A DNA stretch of 64,000 bases from assembly GCA_020636105.1 (NCBI GenBank), contig JACJYL010000001.1, positions 2,418,001 to 2,482,000 on the forward strand, read 5' to 3'. Below, in pieces: positions 44,995 to 54,586 of this stretch. Numbering within the stretch: the stretch's first letter is position 1; every line of letters begins with the position of its first letter. The notes under the pieces are model-generated. The model made no database searches, was not told where the DNA came from, and saw only the letters and a program-made list of their open reading frames with translations. The DNA is from Lewinellaceae bacterium (GTDB taxonomy: Bacteria; Bacteroidota; Bacteroidia; Chitinophagales; Saprospiraceae). The position numbers and the translations under genes are program-made.

Positions 44995-47345
44995 TTGCTC
45001 GTTACAAACTCCGATTGTACACGGATTGGCTCGTGCCTCGCAAAGCACAAAAGTCAAAAATCAATTCTCAAAACAAGTCAAAAAAAAACAAATATTGCTC
45101 GTTACAACCTCCAGGTTGTACACGGATTGGCTCGTGCCTCGCAAAGCACAAAAGTCAAAAATCAATTCTCAAAACAAGTCAAAAAAAAACAAATATTGCT
45201 CGTTACAACCTCCAGGTTGTACACGGATTGGCTCGTGCCTCGCAAAGCACAAAAGTCAAAAATCAATTCCCAAAACAAGTCAAAAAAAAACAAATAATGC
45301 TCGTTACAACCTCCAGGTTGTACACGGATTGGCTCGTTCCTCGCAAAGCACAAAAGTCAAAAATCAATTCTCAAAACAAGTCAAAAAAAACAAATAATGC
45401 TCGTTACAAACTCCGATTGTACACGGATTGGCTCGTGCCTCGCAAAGCACAAAAGTCAAAAATCAATTCTCAAAACAAGTCAAAAAAAACTAATATTGCT
45501 CGTTACAACCTCCAGGTTGTACACGGATTGGCTCGTTCCTCGCAAAGCACAAAAGTCAAAAATCAATTCCCAAAACAAGTCAAAAAAAAACAAATAATGC
45601 TCGTTACAACCTCCAGGTTGTACACGGATTGGCTCGTTCCTCGCAAAGCACAAAAGTCAAAAATCAATTCTCAAAACAAGTCAAAAAAAAAACAAATATT
45701 GCTCGTTACAACCTCCAGGTTGTACACGGATTGGCTCGTTCCTCGCAAAGCACAAAAGTCAAAAATCAATTCCCAAAACAAGTCAAAAAAAAACAAATAT
45801 TGCTCGTTACAACCTCCAGGTTGTACACGGATTGGCTCGTTCCTCGCAAAGCACAAAAGTCAAAAATCAATTCTCAAAACAAGTCAAAAAAAACAAATAA
45901 TGCTCGTTACAAACTCCGATTGTACACGGATTGGCTCGTGCCTCGCAAAGCACAAAAGTCAAAAATCAATTCTCAAAACAAGTCAAAAAAAACTAATATT
46001 GCTCGTTACAACCTCCAGGTTGTACACGGATTGGCTCGTTCCTCGCAAAGCACAAAAGTCAAAAATCAATTCCCAAAACAAGTCAAAAAAAAACAAATAA
46101 TGCTCGTTACAACCTCCAGGTTGTACACGGATTGGCTCGTGCCTCGCAAAGCACAAAAGTCAAAAATCAATTCTCAAAACAAGTCAAAAAAAAACAAATA
46201 TTGCTCGTTACAACCTCCAGGTTGTACACGGATTGGCTCGTGCCTCGCAAAGCACAAAAGTCAAAAATCAATTCCCAAAACAAGTCAAAAAAAAAACAAA
46301 TATTGCTCGTTACAACCTCCAGGTTGTACACGGATTGGCTCGTTCCTCGCAAAGCACAAAAGTCAAAAATCAATTCTCAAAACAAGTCAAAAAAAACAAA
46401 TAATGCTCGTTACAAACTCCGATTGTACACGGATTGGCTCGTGCCTCGCAAAGCACAAAAGTCAAAAATCAATTCTCAAAACAAGTCAAAAAAAACTAAT
46501 ATTGCTCGTTACAACCTCCAGGTTGTACACGGATTGGCTCGTTCCTCGCAAAGCACAAAAGTCAAAAATCAATTCCCAAAACAAGTCAAAAAAAAACAAA
46601 TAATGCTCGTTACAACCTCCAGGTTGTACACGGATTGGCTCGTTCCTCGCAAAGCACAAAAGTCAAAAATCAATTCTCAAAACAAGTCAAAAAAAAAACA
46701 AATATTGCTCGTTACAACCTCCAGGTTGTACACGGATTGGCTCGTACCTCGCAAAGCACAAAAGTCAAAAATCAATTCCCAAAACAAGTCAAAAAAAAAA
46801 CAAATATTGCTCGTTACAACCTCCAGGTTGTACACGGATTGGCTCGTTCCTCGCAAAGCACAAAAGTCAAAAATCAATTCTCAAAACAAGTCAAAAAAAA
46901 AAACAAATATTGCTCGTTACAACCTCCAGGTTGTACACGGATTGGCTCGTTCCTCGCAAAGCACAAAAGTCAAAAATCAATTCCCAAAACAAGTCAAAAA
47001 AAAACAAATATTGCTCGTTACAACCTCCAGGTTGTACACGGATTGGCTCGTTCCTCGCAAAGCACAAAAGTCAAAAATCAATTCCCAAAACAAGTCAAAA
47101 AAAAACAAATATTGCTCGTTACAACCTCCAGGTTGTACACGGATTGGCTCGTTCCTCGCAAAGCACAAAAGTCAAAAATCAATTCTCAAAACAAGTCAAA
47201 AAAAAAAACAAATATTGCTCGTTACAACCTCCAGGTTGTACACGGATTGGCTCGTTCCTCGCAAAGCACAAAAGTCAAAAATCAATTCTCAAAACAAGTC
47301 AAAAAAAACTAATATTGCTCGTTACAACCTCCAGGTTGTACACGG
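44995..47345 (+). repeat. 101-bp tandem repeat, about 23 copies
   Basis: Units of 99-103 bp. Each begins GCTCGTTACAACCTCCAGGT with a perfect 7-bp palindrome (ACAACCT-CC-AGGTTGT), then TGTACACGGATTGGCTCG, T/G-CCTCGCAAAGCACAAAAG, CAATTCTCAAAACAAGTC and an A-run of 7-11. Length changes come mainly from the A-run. A variant ACAAACTCCGATTGT recurs at 45004, 45406, 45909 and 46412; the last two intervals are exactly 503 bp, showing a higher-order 5-unit repeat. The last unit breaks at 47345. Function unknown. Confidence 0.97.
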
Positions 47346-48146
47346 ACAAAAGCCGAGGGCTCCAGCCCGACGGGCTCGTTCTTCGCAACTTTCAGGAATC
47401 AAGTTGTTTTCAGGAAACTTTATCCAAGCCCGTTCGGGCCTGTCCCGATTTAGTCGCACTTATTGCTTCAGCAATTAGTAACTGACATTACGCGTTAACT
47501 CTATTTTTAATTAAATTTAGGAAGGATTCTGATTATCCCGAAAAATGGAAATGCACAGCGGCCCAAAGAGATATAAGGCGTCAGATGGCTTCGAGGAGTG
47601 GCTTTGACTAAAAAGATTCTTATCCACAGATGCTTAAGTTATTTCAATTGCCAGGTACACGGATATCGGCGCCGCTCATCGGGGAAATCGCCTTAGATTA
47701 AACGAAAGAGCTTAAAAAAAGCTTGGATTATGCCTATCGATAATACCAGGGGGGAGCTGCCGCCTTGCATTTTCAGGCCTTTTTTCTATCTTTTTTTGGC
47801 CGGAAAAAAAGATAAATGATTCCAAAAGCTTCCCTCAAAAACAGACATTCCCAAGGCCATAAGTAACGAAGTGTTTCAAGCTCTACCTGGCGTTAGATTG
47901 GCAATTCTGACCGCATAACTTCAAGATAAGGTAATAAAGTATAATAGTGTATGTTTGCGTAACATCAGTTAGTAAGACTTTGTCGGGGTTCTAATGGAAG
48001 TATCACTCTATTGCTTTCAATGAACTTTATCCAAGCCCCTTCGGGCCTGCCCCGATTTAGTCGCACTTATTGCTTCAGCAATTAGTAAGACTTTGTCGGG
48101 GTTCACTCGCTTGAATGCCTGCCAGGCATTCACCCTTCGGGATCGC
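47346..48146. other. Intergenic between tandem repeat and array 1
   Basis: No gene. It holds a TTTATCCAAGCCCG...TTCGGGCCTG block (47418-47475, repeated at ~48024 and ~50840), a CRISPR-repeat fragment TTCTAATGGAAGTATCACTC at 47989-48008 and an 11-bp palindrome at 47787-47814. The stretch 48100-48146 (CGCTTGAATGCCTGCCAGGC) has counterparts upstream of array 2. Confidence 0.7.
47787..47814. terminator. AT-rich 11-bp hairpin
   Basis: TATCTTTTTTT pairs with AAAAAAAGATA around GGCCGG. No gene ends nearby, so it may be a relic. Confidence 0.35.
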
Positions 48147-49514
48147 TCCCTCATCCTTATTCTAATGGAAGTACCACTCTGACGGTATACTTTTTTGGGC
48201 AGCTTATTAATTTGGGCATTGTCTTAATCCTTATTCTAATGGAAGTACCACTCTGACCCAAGGCAGAGGAACCGGAAAAGGTTAAAATTGAGGAGTCTTA
48301 ATCCTTATTCTAATGGAAGTACCACTCTGACGTATATTTTCACCAACCCAAGCATCAGGGTTATGATGGTCTTAATCCTTATTCTAATGGAAGTACCACT
48401 CTGACTGCGTATTTATAGCGCATTACACGAAAATTAAAAGAAGTCTTAATCCTTATTCTAATGGAAGTACCACTCTGACGAATGGAAATATACTTAATAA
48501 TATCAACTTTTGACAGGTCTTAATCCTTATTCTAATGGAAGTACCACTCTGACAAAGGACTCCGTTTATCTTAAGAGAACTTTTGTAATTAGTCTTAATC
48601 CTTATTCTAATGGAAGTACCACTCTGACGGATGAAAAATCACTTATTTGTAACCTTATTGTTGATGTCTTAATCCTTATTCTAATGGAAGTACCACTCTG
48701 ACAAGTACGATACTTTCACGTACGTGTATGAAGGTATTCGTCTTAATCCTTATTCTAATGGAAGTACCACTCTGACATTTAACATTCTTTTGCTTCAACG
48801 CAGAAGGGGGACTGGTCTTAATCCTTATTCTAATGGAAGTACCACTCTGACAGGTCTGGAATTGAATACAAAAGTGAGAGCGATCTGTCTTAATCCTTAT
48901 TCTAATGGAAGTACCACTCTGACGTTTTGGAATGAATTCTTTTGTTCACTACAGGAGAAATGTCTTAATCCTTATTCTAATGGAAGTACCACTCTGACTT
49001 TATTTTTAGTTGTTGTAAAACAACCCCTATTCTGGGTCTTAATCCTTATTCTAATGGAAGTACCACTCTGACGCTGACGCCTCCGGCATCCAATTCTATG
49101 ATTATGGCTTGTCTTAATCCTTATTCTAATGGAAGTACCACTCTGACACCGGTCAAGTAAATGCGCTGTTTTTGGCGAATGCTGTGTCTTAATCCTTATT
49201 CTAATGGAAGTACCACTCTGACAAAAACAAAAGAAAATGGCTCAAACATCAAGTACAAGTCTTAATCCTTATTCTAATGGAAGTACCACTCTGACTTTTA
49301 TTTTTATTAGTGACAAAGCAACCCCTATTTGTCTTAATCCTTATTCTAATGGAAGTACCACTCTGACTTGCAGATGCAATAAACGACATGGCAAAACGAT
49401 TGGAAGTCTTAATCCTTATTCTAATGGAAGTACCACTCTGACGGCAAACTGTTGCAGATTTATTTCAAAAAAAACATGTCTTAATCCTTATTCTAATGGA
49501 AGTACCACTCTGAC
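48147..49514 (-). CRISPR. CRISPR array 1: 19 repeats, 18 spacers
   Basis: 37-bp repeats, plus-strand form starting GTCTTAATCCTTATTCTAAT and ending GGAAGTACCACTCTGAC; spacers are 35-38 bp. The array is transcribed on the minus strand: the leader is at the right end and the repeat then ends ATTAAGAC, the usual 5' handle of type III crRNAs. The leftmost repeat (48147-48183) is degenerate at its first bases (CTCCCTCATCC), as expected at the leader-distal end. No gene crosses the array. Confidence 0.99.
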
Positions 49515-49665
49515 AGTCCTTTTTGTAATTTCTATGATAATCAACGACTTGTGTGTCGTGCAAATATTGTTGTAATCAGAAAAATATCAAAAAGGTACAT
49601 CATTTTGGTGAATCAAATTTACAAAATTTGTTTCTCAAATCAAAAGAAAAGGGTGTTTTTGTTGC
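49515..49665 (-). promoter_or_regulatory. CRISPR leader 1
   Basis: 151 bp abutting the newest repeat. It aligns end to end with 53661-53811 at equal length (TTGTAATTTCTATGATAATC; CATCAAAAAGGTACATCATT; AAGAAAAGGGTGTTTTTGTT). Its distal part overlaps the last eight codons of cas2, which reads toward the array on the same strand. Confidence 0.85.
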
Positions 49666-50128
49666 CTGTGATCAGGTCCAGGTCTATATTCTCGCCTATA
49701 ATTTTCATGGCCCTGAGGTCATCAGAAGACACGGGCACCAGGAATATGCTGTCATGGTTGTCATAAACCTCCTGGACTTCCTTTAAGGTTTTATGTATTT
49801 CGGCATAAACCTGTCTTTGGGTATCGGCCAGGTAAATGGATTTTTGCACCCTGGTACAGCCTTTTCGAATCAGGAATTTGGCGATGTGGTTCCTGACTTT
49901 ATCGTTTTCGATATCGTACATGACAAAGTATAACATTGTATCCTTTTTTTGTTCGTGTTGATCAAAAATCTGCAGTACCCGTTTTATTCGTTCATTTAAA
50001 TCGGGAAGATCATCCGTTTCATCGGTTGTTTTTTGTACAGGGGTTGCCGTTTTTATTCCCGCATTTTTGATCCGGATCAGTTTTGCTTTGAAAGTCAGTT
50101 TTGGACGCTTTTTCCTGGGCATAATCAA
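49640..50128 (-). CDS. cas2: Cas2 with N-terminal extension
   Basis: 162 residues. Residues ~64-162 are a Cas2 ferredoxin fold: MLYFVMYDIENDKVRNHIAK, CTRVQKSIYLADTQRQVYAE, DSIFLVPVSSDDLRAMKIIG. The first ~63 residues are extra, rich in lysine then acidic (PRKKRPKLTFKAKLIRIKN; DETDDLPDLNERIKRVLQIF). Cas2 normally pairs with Cas1 to integrate spacers; no cas1 is in this window. It starts 5 bp after the reverse transcriptase remnant and ends in the leader of array 1. Confidence 0.92.
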   Translation of the reverse strand: MIMPRKKRPKLTFKAKLIRIKNAGIKTATPVQKTTDETDDLPDLNERIKRVLQIFDQHEQKKDTMLYFVMYDIENDKVRNHIAKFLIRKGCTRVQKSIYLADTQRQVYAEIHKTLKEVQEVYDNHDSIFLVPVSSDDLRAMKIIGENIDLDLITGNKNTLFF

Positions 50129-50133
50129 TTTTT

Positions 50134-50787
50134 TTAAAGTTCCAGCTCTTCTTTCAGAATTCTAAGGGCCTGACCGGCATAATTCAGGGAAGCCCCGGGG
50201 TCGTAAGAGATCATTTGTCCATATTGTTTTCGTTGGTAATACGCGAGCAATTTTGTTTCAAGGTAGTTGAATAGAGGTATTAGAGGAGCCATACATTCAG
50301 CGGATCTTCCCATACTGTAATAATTCAACCAGGATTTTAATATGGGAAATAGTTGGAATGCAACTTCCATTGGAGAACTCAGGGGAAGCTGTTTTAGTGA
50401 AGTATCAATATCCTTTTTTATCCTGGCCATGGCCTCTGGACAGGGATTAATATGCCAGCTCCATTTTTTCGTACCAAAAGGCTGCTGGCGATAGTTTATA
50501 TCAAAACCCAAAAAGTGGAACGGGGTGTGCTTCGCATCCAATAACCTGCTTTTTTGTTTATTTATGGTGAGGCCGGCTCTTTTTATCTTTTTGTGAAGGT
50601 CATCCAAAAGCCTGGGTGTTATTTCAGGACCTATCAGCAAAAAATCATCGGCATACCGCACTATTTGTACTCCTTGCCTGTCGAATTTACTTCCAGGTGT
50701 GTTTATGGCATGGTCCAGGTCGTTTAAAAAAATATTGGCCAGCAAAGGAGAAATGACCCCTCCCTGCTCGTGCCTCGTAATTTTCAA
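50134..50787 (-). pseudogene. Group II-like reverse transcriptase, 5'-truncated
   Basis: 217 codons. RT motif 4 (EQGGVISPLLANIFLNDLDH), the catalytic box IVRYADDFLLIG (YADD) and FHFLGFDI of motif 7 are intact, followed by a helical tail (WLNYYSMGRSAECMAPLIPL). Motifs 0-3 and the first catalytic Asp are missing. The only start is a TTG, and the first codons (KITRHE) come from the CTCGTGCCTCGTAATTTTCA repeat family, so the gene was cut by it. Adjacent cas2 suggests a former CRISPR adaptation RT for acquiring spacers from RNA (inference). Confidence 0.8.
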
Positions 50788-50800
50788 GAATCAAAAGACA
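50766..50800. repeat. Dispersed repeat element at the RT break
   Basis: GCTCGTGCCTCGTAATTTTC followed by AAGAATCAAAAGACAACTTA closely matches 44908-44948. It marks the exact truncation point of the reverse transcriptase gene. Confidence 0.8.
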
Positions 50801-51263
50801 ACTTACAACATTTCATTTCTGGTGCATTCAAGGAACTGTATTCAAGCCCCTTCGGGCCTGTCCCGATTTAGTCGCACTTATTGCTTCAGCAATTAGTAAG
50901 ACTTTGTCGGGGTTCTCTCGCTTAAATGCCTGCCAGGCATTTACCCTTCGGGATCGCTCGTTCATCCTTGTTGAGCGCAGCGAAGTCCGCGACATGGAAT
51001 GTCGGGATTTTGATGGAACTACCTCTCTCTTTCGTTCAATGAACTCTATCCAAGCCCCTTGGGGTTCTCTCGCTTAAATGCCTGCCAGGCATTTACCCTT
51101 CGGGATCGCTCGTTCATCCTTGCTGAGCGCAGCGAAGTCCGCGACATGGAATGTCGGGATTTTGATGGAACTACCATTCTGTTGCATTCAATGAACTGTA
51201 TCCAAGCCGCTGTCGCGGTTCTCTCGCTTAAATGCCTGCCAGGCATTTACCCTTCGGGATCGC
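50801..51263. repeat. Decayed trailer of array 2, three ~152-bp units
   Basis: Two tandem ~152-bp units (starting ~50961 and ~51113) lead into the first array repeat at 51264. Each contains the two halves of the array 2 repeat (CATCCTTG and TTTTGATGGAACTACC) split by a 37-bp insert TTGAGCGCAGCGAAGTCCGC...ATGTCGGGA that carries a CGACAT/ATGTCG palindrome. Between units lie ATGAACTCTATCCAAGCCCC and TTAAATGCCTGCCAGGCATT. The block at ~50840-50960 matches the DNA beside array 1. Confidence 0.8.
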
Positions 51264-53660
51264 TCGTTCATCCTTGTTTTGATGGAACTACCTCTCTGAC
51301 AAATTACTATGCCATTAGTAGTAGGTTACACACCTAGTCTTAATCCTTGTTTTGATGGAACTACCTCTCTGACGAATCCTACAATAGCTTTTAATCTTCA
51401 CAACATACACGTCTTAATCCTTGTTTTGATGGAACTACCTCTCTGACCTACAATTGTAGGAGGTTGCGCACCACTGGATATCACGTCTTAATCCTTGTTT
51501 TGATGGAACTACCTCTCTGACAATTCCTAGGTAACTTCAAGAAGAAATTATGCAGATGTCTTAATCCTTGTTTTGATGGAACTACCTCTCTGACGATTAG
51601 CAATTCTTCTTTTGCTCAGGAAGTTACTGTGTCTTAATCCTTGTTTTGATGGAACTACCTCTCTGACTTGTGTTTTTCGCTGTGTTATTACTTTGTTTGG
51701 TAGCTGTCTTAATCCTTGTTTTGATGGAACTACCTCTCTGACAGGTTAGGAAATGCGGTTTTCATCCGTAAAATAGAAGTGTCTTAATCCTTGTTTTGAT
51801 GGAACTACCTCTCTGACGTTTTGCTATTAACACTGTCACCCCTGAAGGAACTCGTCTTAATCCTTGTTTTGATGGAACTACCTCTCTGACCGGTATTGTC
51901 ATCGGCATTGCGCGCAAGAGCGGGTTTGTCTTAATCCTTGTTTTGATGGAACTACCTCTCTGACGATTTTAACAAGGAATGGAGTTGGATGCCACCCATT
52001 GTCTTAATCCTTGTTTTGATGGAACTACCTCTCTGACTTTGGAACGAACAGAATATGCTTCCACGAACAACAAACGTCTTAATCCTTGTTTTGATGGAAC
52101 TACCTCTCTGACACGGCAATATAAAAATTTACGACACAGAATTAAATAGTCTTAATCCTTGTTTTGATGGAACTACCTCTCTGACACCCAGAATACAATA
52201 ATACTGACAGAAAGCATGGGTCTTAATCCTTGTTTTGATGGAACTACCTCTCTGACTCCGCTTTTACCCTGATCAAGCTGATCCGGCTCTCATGTCTTAA
52301 TCCTTGTTTTGATGGAACTACCTCTCTGACGAAAACGGACCACTCCTACCCGGTGGGAGACAGCCTGTCTTAATCCTTGTTTTGATGGAACTACCTCTCT
52401 GACCTGAGTGCAGCTCTCATAGGAAATGACAAACCCAGTCTTAATCCTTGTTTTGATGGAACTACCTCTCTGACATTGGTGTTTTGTTCTGTTTCTATTC
52501 AGTTTTACCAGTCTTAATCCTTGTTTTGATGGAACTACCTCTCTGACTTGGCTTGTGTAGCGCAAACATTCCAAGCGAATGGAGTCTTAATCCTTGTTTT
52601 GATGGAACTACCTCTCTGACTCTTTCTGGATTTTAAATGCTGTAATTTGTATAGTGTCTTAATCCTTGTTTTGATGGAACTACCTCTCTGACATTACTAT
52701 GAAAATTTGGGTAGATAAGGAAGGAAACTTTGTCTTAATCCTTGTTTTGATGGAACTACCTCTCTGACTTTATTAAAGATTTTTTAAGAAAAGAAATAGT
52801 CTTTGTCTTAATCCTTGTTTTGATGGAACTACCTCTCTGACTGAGCTCTTCAAACGTTCTTTCCTGGGTTTTTTTTCGGTCTTAATCCTTGTTTTGATGG
52901 AACTACCTCTCTGACTAAAAACTAAACTATCATGACAAAGGAACAATTAATAAGTCTTAATCCTTGTTTTGATGGAACTACCTCTCTGACCCTTCTATTA
53001 AAATCACTAAAAATAGGTTTGGGGAGTCTTAATCCTTGTTTTGATGGAACTACCTCTCTGACAATTCTTTTTGGTTCTTGGGCTACAGCAATTAGGCCAG
53101 TCTTAATCCTTGTTTTGATGGAACTACCTCTCTGACTTGACCGAATTTATGTTGGATGTTTTAGGATATTCAATGTCTTAATCCTTGTTTTGATGGAACT
53201 ACCTCTCTGACTTTATATTTTTTTCATCTTATGATAAGTAAATGGTTGTCTTAATCCTTGTTTTGATGGAACTACCTCTCTGACAATAACAGAACTTTTG
53301 AAAGAAAATGCCACATCAGCGTCTTAATCCTTGTTTTGATGGAACTACCTCTCTGACTACTGCACAAGGGGGAGAGCTGGAAAGAGAGGGTCTAAAGGTC
53401 TTAATCCTTGTTTTGATGGAACTACCTCTCTGACCTTTAAAAGTAAAAGATTTAGAATTGTCAGGAAGAACCGTCTTAATCCTTGTTTTGATGGAACTAC
53501 CTCTCTGACTTGCTTGGCTTGTGAAATATCTCACAAGTTCACTTTTTGTCTTAATCCTTGTTTTGATGGAACTACCTCTCTGACTGTGGTTTACATCAAT
53601 AATTACAGTATAGGCGCTGAATTGTCTTAATCCTTGTTTTGATGGAACTACCTCTCTGAC
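51264..53660 (-). CRISPR. CRISPR array 2: 33 repeats, 32 spacers
   Basis: 37-bp repeats, plus-strand form GTCTTAATCCTTGTTTTGAT then GGAACTACCTCTCTGAC; spacers 34-40 bp. It differs from the array 1 repeat at about six positions but shares both ends, including the ATTAAGAC handle on the minus strand. Leader at the right, so the newest spacers are near 53600. The leftmost repeat (51264-51300) is degenerate. Repeats otherwise appear identical. Confidence 0.99.
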
Positions 53661-53811
53661 AGCCCTTTTTGTAATTTCTATGATAATCAGCGACTTATGT
53701 ATCGTGTCCGTATTGTTATTTTTCGAAAAACATCAAAAAGGTACATCATTTTGGTTCACCAAATTTACGAAATTTGTTCCTCAAATCAAAAGAAAAGGGT
53801 GTTTTTGTTGC
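53661..53811 (-). promoter_or_regulatory. CRISPR leader 2
   Basis: 151 bp homologous to leader 1. Its far end (CAAAAGAAAAGGGTGTTTTT) still encodes the last residues of Cas2 (KNTLFF and stop) although no cas2 is here. Array 2 therefore arose from, or was moved with, a copy of the cas2-leader junction. Confidence 0.85.
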
Positions 53812-53839
53812 TGAAAATAGAGATTCAGATCAATTGTTT

Positions 53840-54550
53840 TTAAATTTTAAAAGCCTTTAACAGGTTGCTTTCAAGGGTGTCTTTTGAGTTGGCGGTGGAT
53901 CGAATGGTTTTGAACAATTCATCCGGCAATCGTTTTGACCCGAAATAGAAAAATTTAAGCTGGCCCTTATACTGGTTGGTAAACTGGGTAATGGTTTCCA
54001 ATGAGAGTTTGTCATCCTCATCATGGAAGAAAAGTACGTCAGTAAGAGCCACCGGAATGGATTCGAAATCATTGGCAGCATAGGGATGGAGTTTTTCGTT
54101 CGAAAATCCTATTTTACTCAGATAGCTGTGGATGTTTTTGTCTTTTTGAGTGTCAGAAATCACGGCCATTCTCAAATCTTTAAAGGTTTTTCGTTCTGAA
54201 ACGAGGAGGGCATCAATTTTCTTTTTAGCCTGCTCTTCAACAAGTTTTGGAAGCTTCCAGAAATATAGCCATAACAACGCTAATACGGTCATCCCGGCAC
54301 CTGGAAGGCCGAGGATATTCAACCGTAGTTTGAATGCTTCAAGCGCTGTAACTTTTTCTTCCAGGGTTTTAATTTTTTGGTCCAGCGCTAGAGATTCCGT
54401 ATTTTTGCCAGTGGTAGCCTGGACTTCTGCAGGAGTTATTTCCTGGGTGACGATTTGTTGTGTCGTATCCAAACCAGCCATTACCAAGGTGGATTGCCAT
54501 AATAAAATAACCAGGACAGATACAATGCGGATTGATTGTGTTGTTTGCAT
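53840..54550 (-). CDS. Membrane-anchored protein with Rossmann-like domain
   Basis: 236 residues. Signal-like first helix (IRIVSVLVILLWQSTLVMA), a coiled coil (~50-75, ALDQKIKTLEEKVTALEAFK), a second transmembrane helix (~80-98, LPGAGMTVLALLWLYFWKLP), then a cytosolic C-terminal domain (~125-236) with alternating strands and helices: LRMAVISDTQKDKNIHSYLS, ALTDVLFFHDEDDK, GQLKFFYFGSKRL. That order resembles the C-terminal domain of the upstream gene. No nuclease or HEPN motif. Last gene of the Cmr operon (36 bp from its neighbour); a CRISPR ancillary role is inferred from position. Confidence 0.75.
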   Translation of the reverse strand: MQTTQSIRIVSVLVILLWQSTLVMAGLDTTQQIVTQEITPAEVQATTGKNTESLALDQKIKTLEEKVTALEAFKLRLNILGLPGAGMTVLALLWLYFWKLPKLVEEQAKKKIDALLVSERKTFKDLRMAVISDTQKDKNIHSYLSKIGFSNEKLHPYAANDFESIPVALTDVLFFHDEDDKLSLETITQFTNQYKGQLKFFYFGSKRLPDELFKTIRSTANSKDTLESNLLKAFKI

Positions 54551-54586
54551 AATGGTTGTCTTTTTAGTTTTAAACGAAAGCTGTTT

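Noticed and set aside
45015..47485. Long lysine-rich open frames (e.g. 361 and 448 codons) across the tandem repeat
   Set aside because: They follow from a stop-free 101-bp unit, cycle through all three frames, overlap each other and have no ribosome-binding site or recognisable domain. Annotated as repeat instead.
48510..49575. Open frames with a recurring LNPYSNGSTTLT phrase
   Set aside because: This phrase is the translated CRISPR repeat; the frames are array 1 read on the non-transcribed strand.
52290..53534. Open frames with a recurring QRGSSIKTRIKT phrase
   Set aside because: Translated array 2 repeats on the minus strand, not genes.
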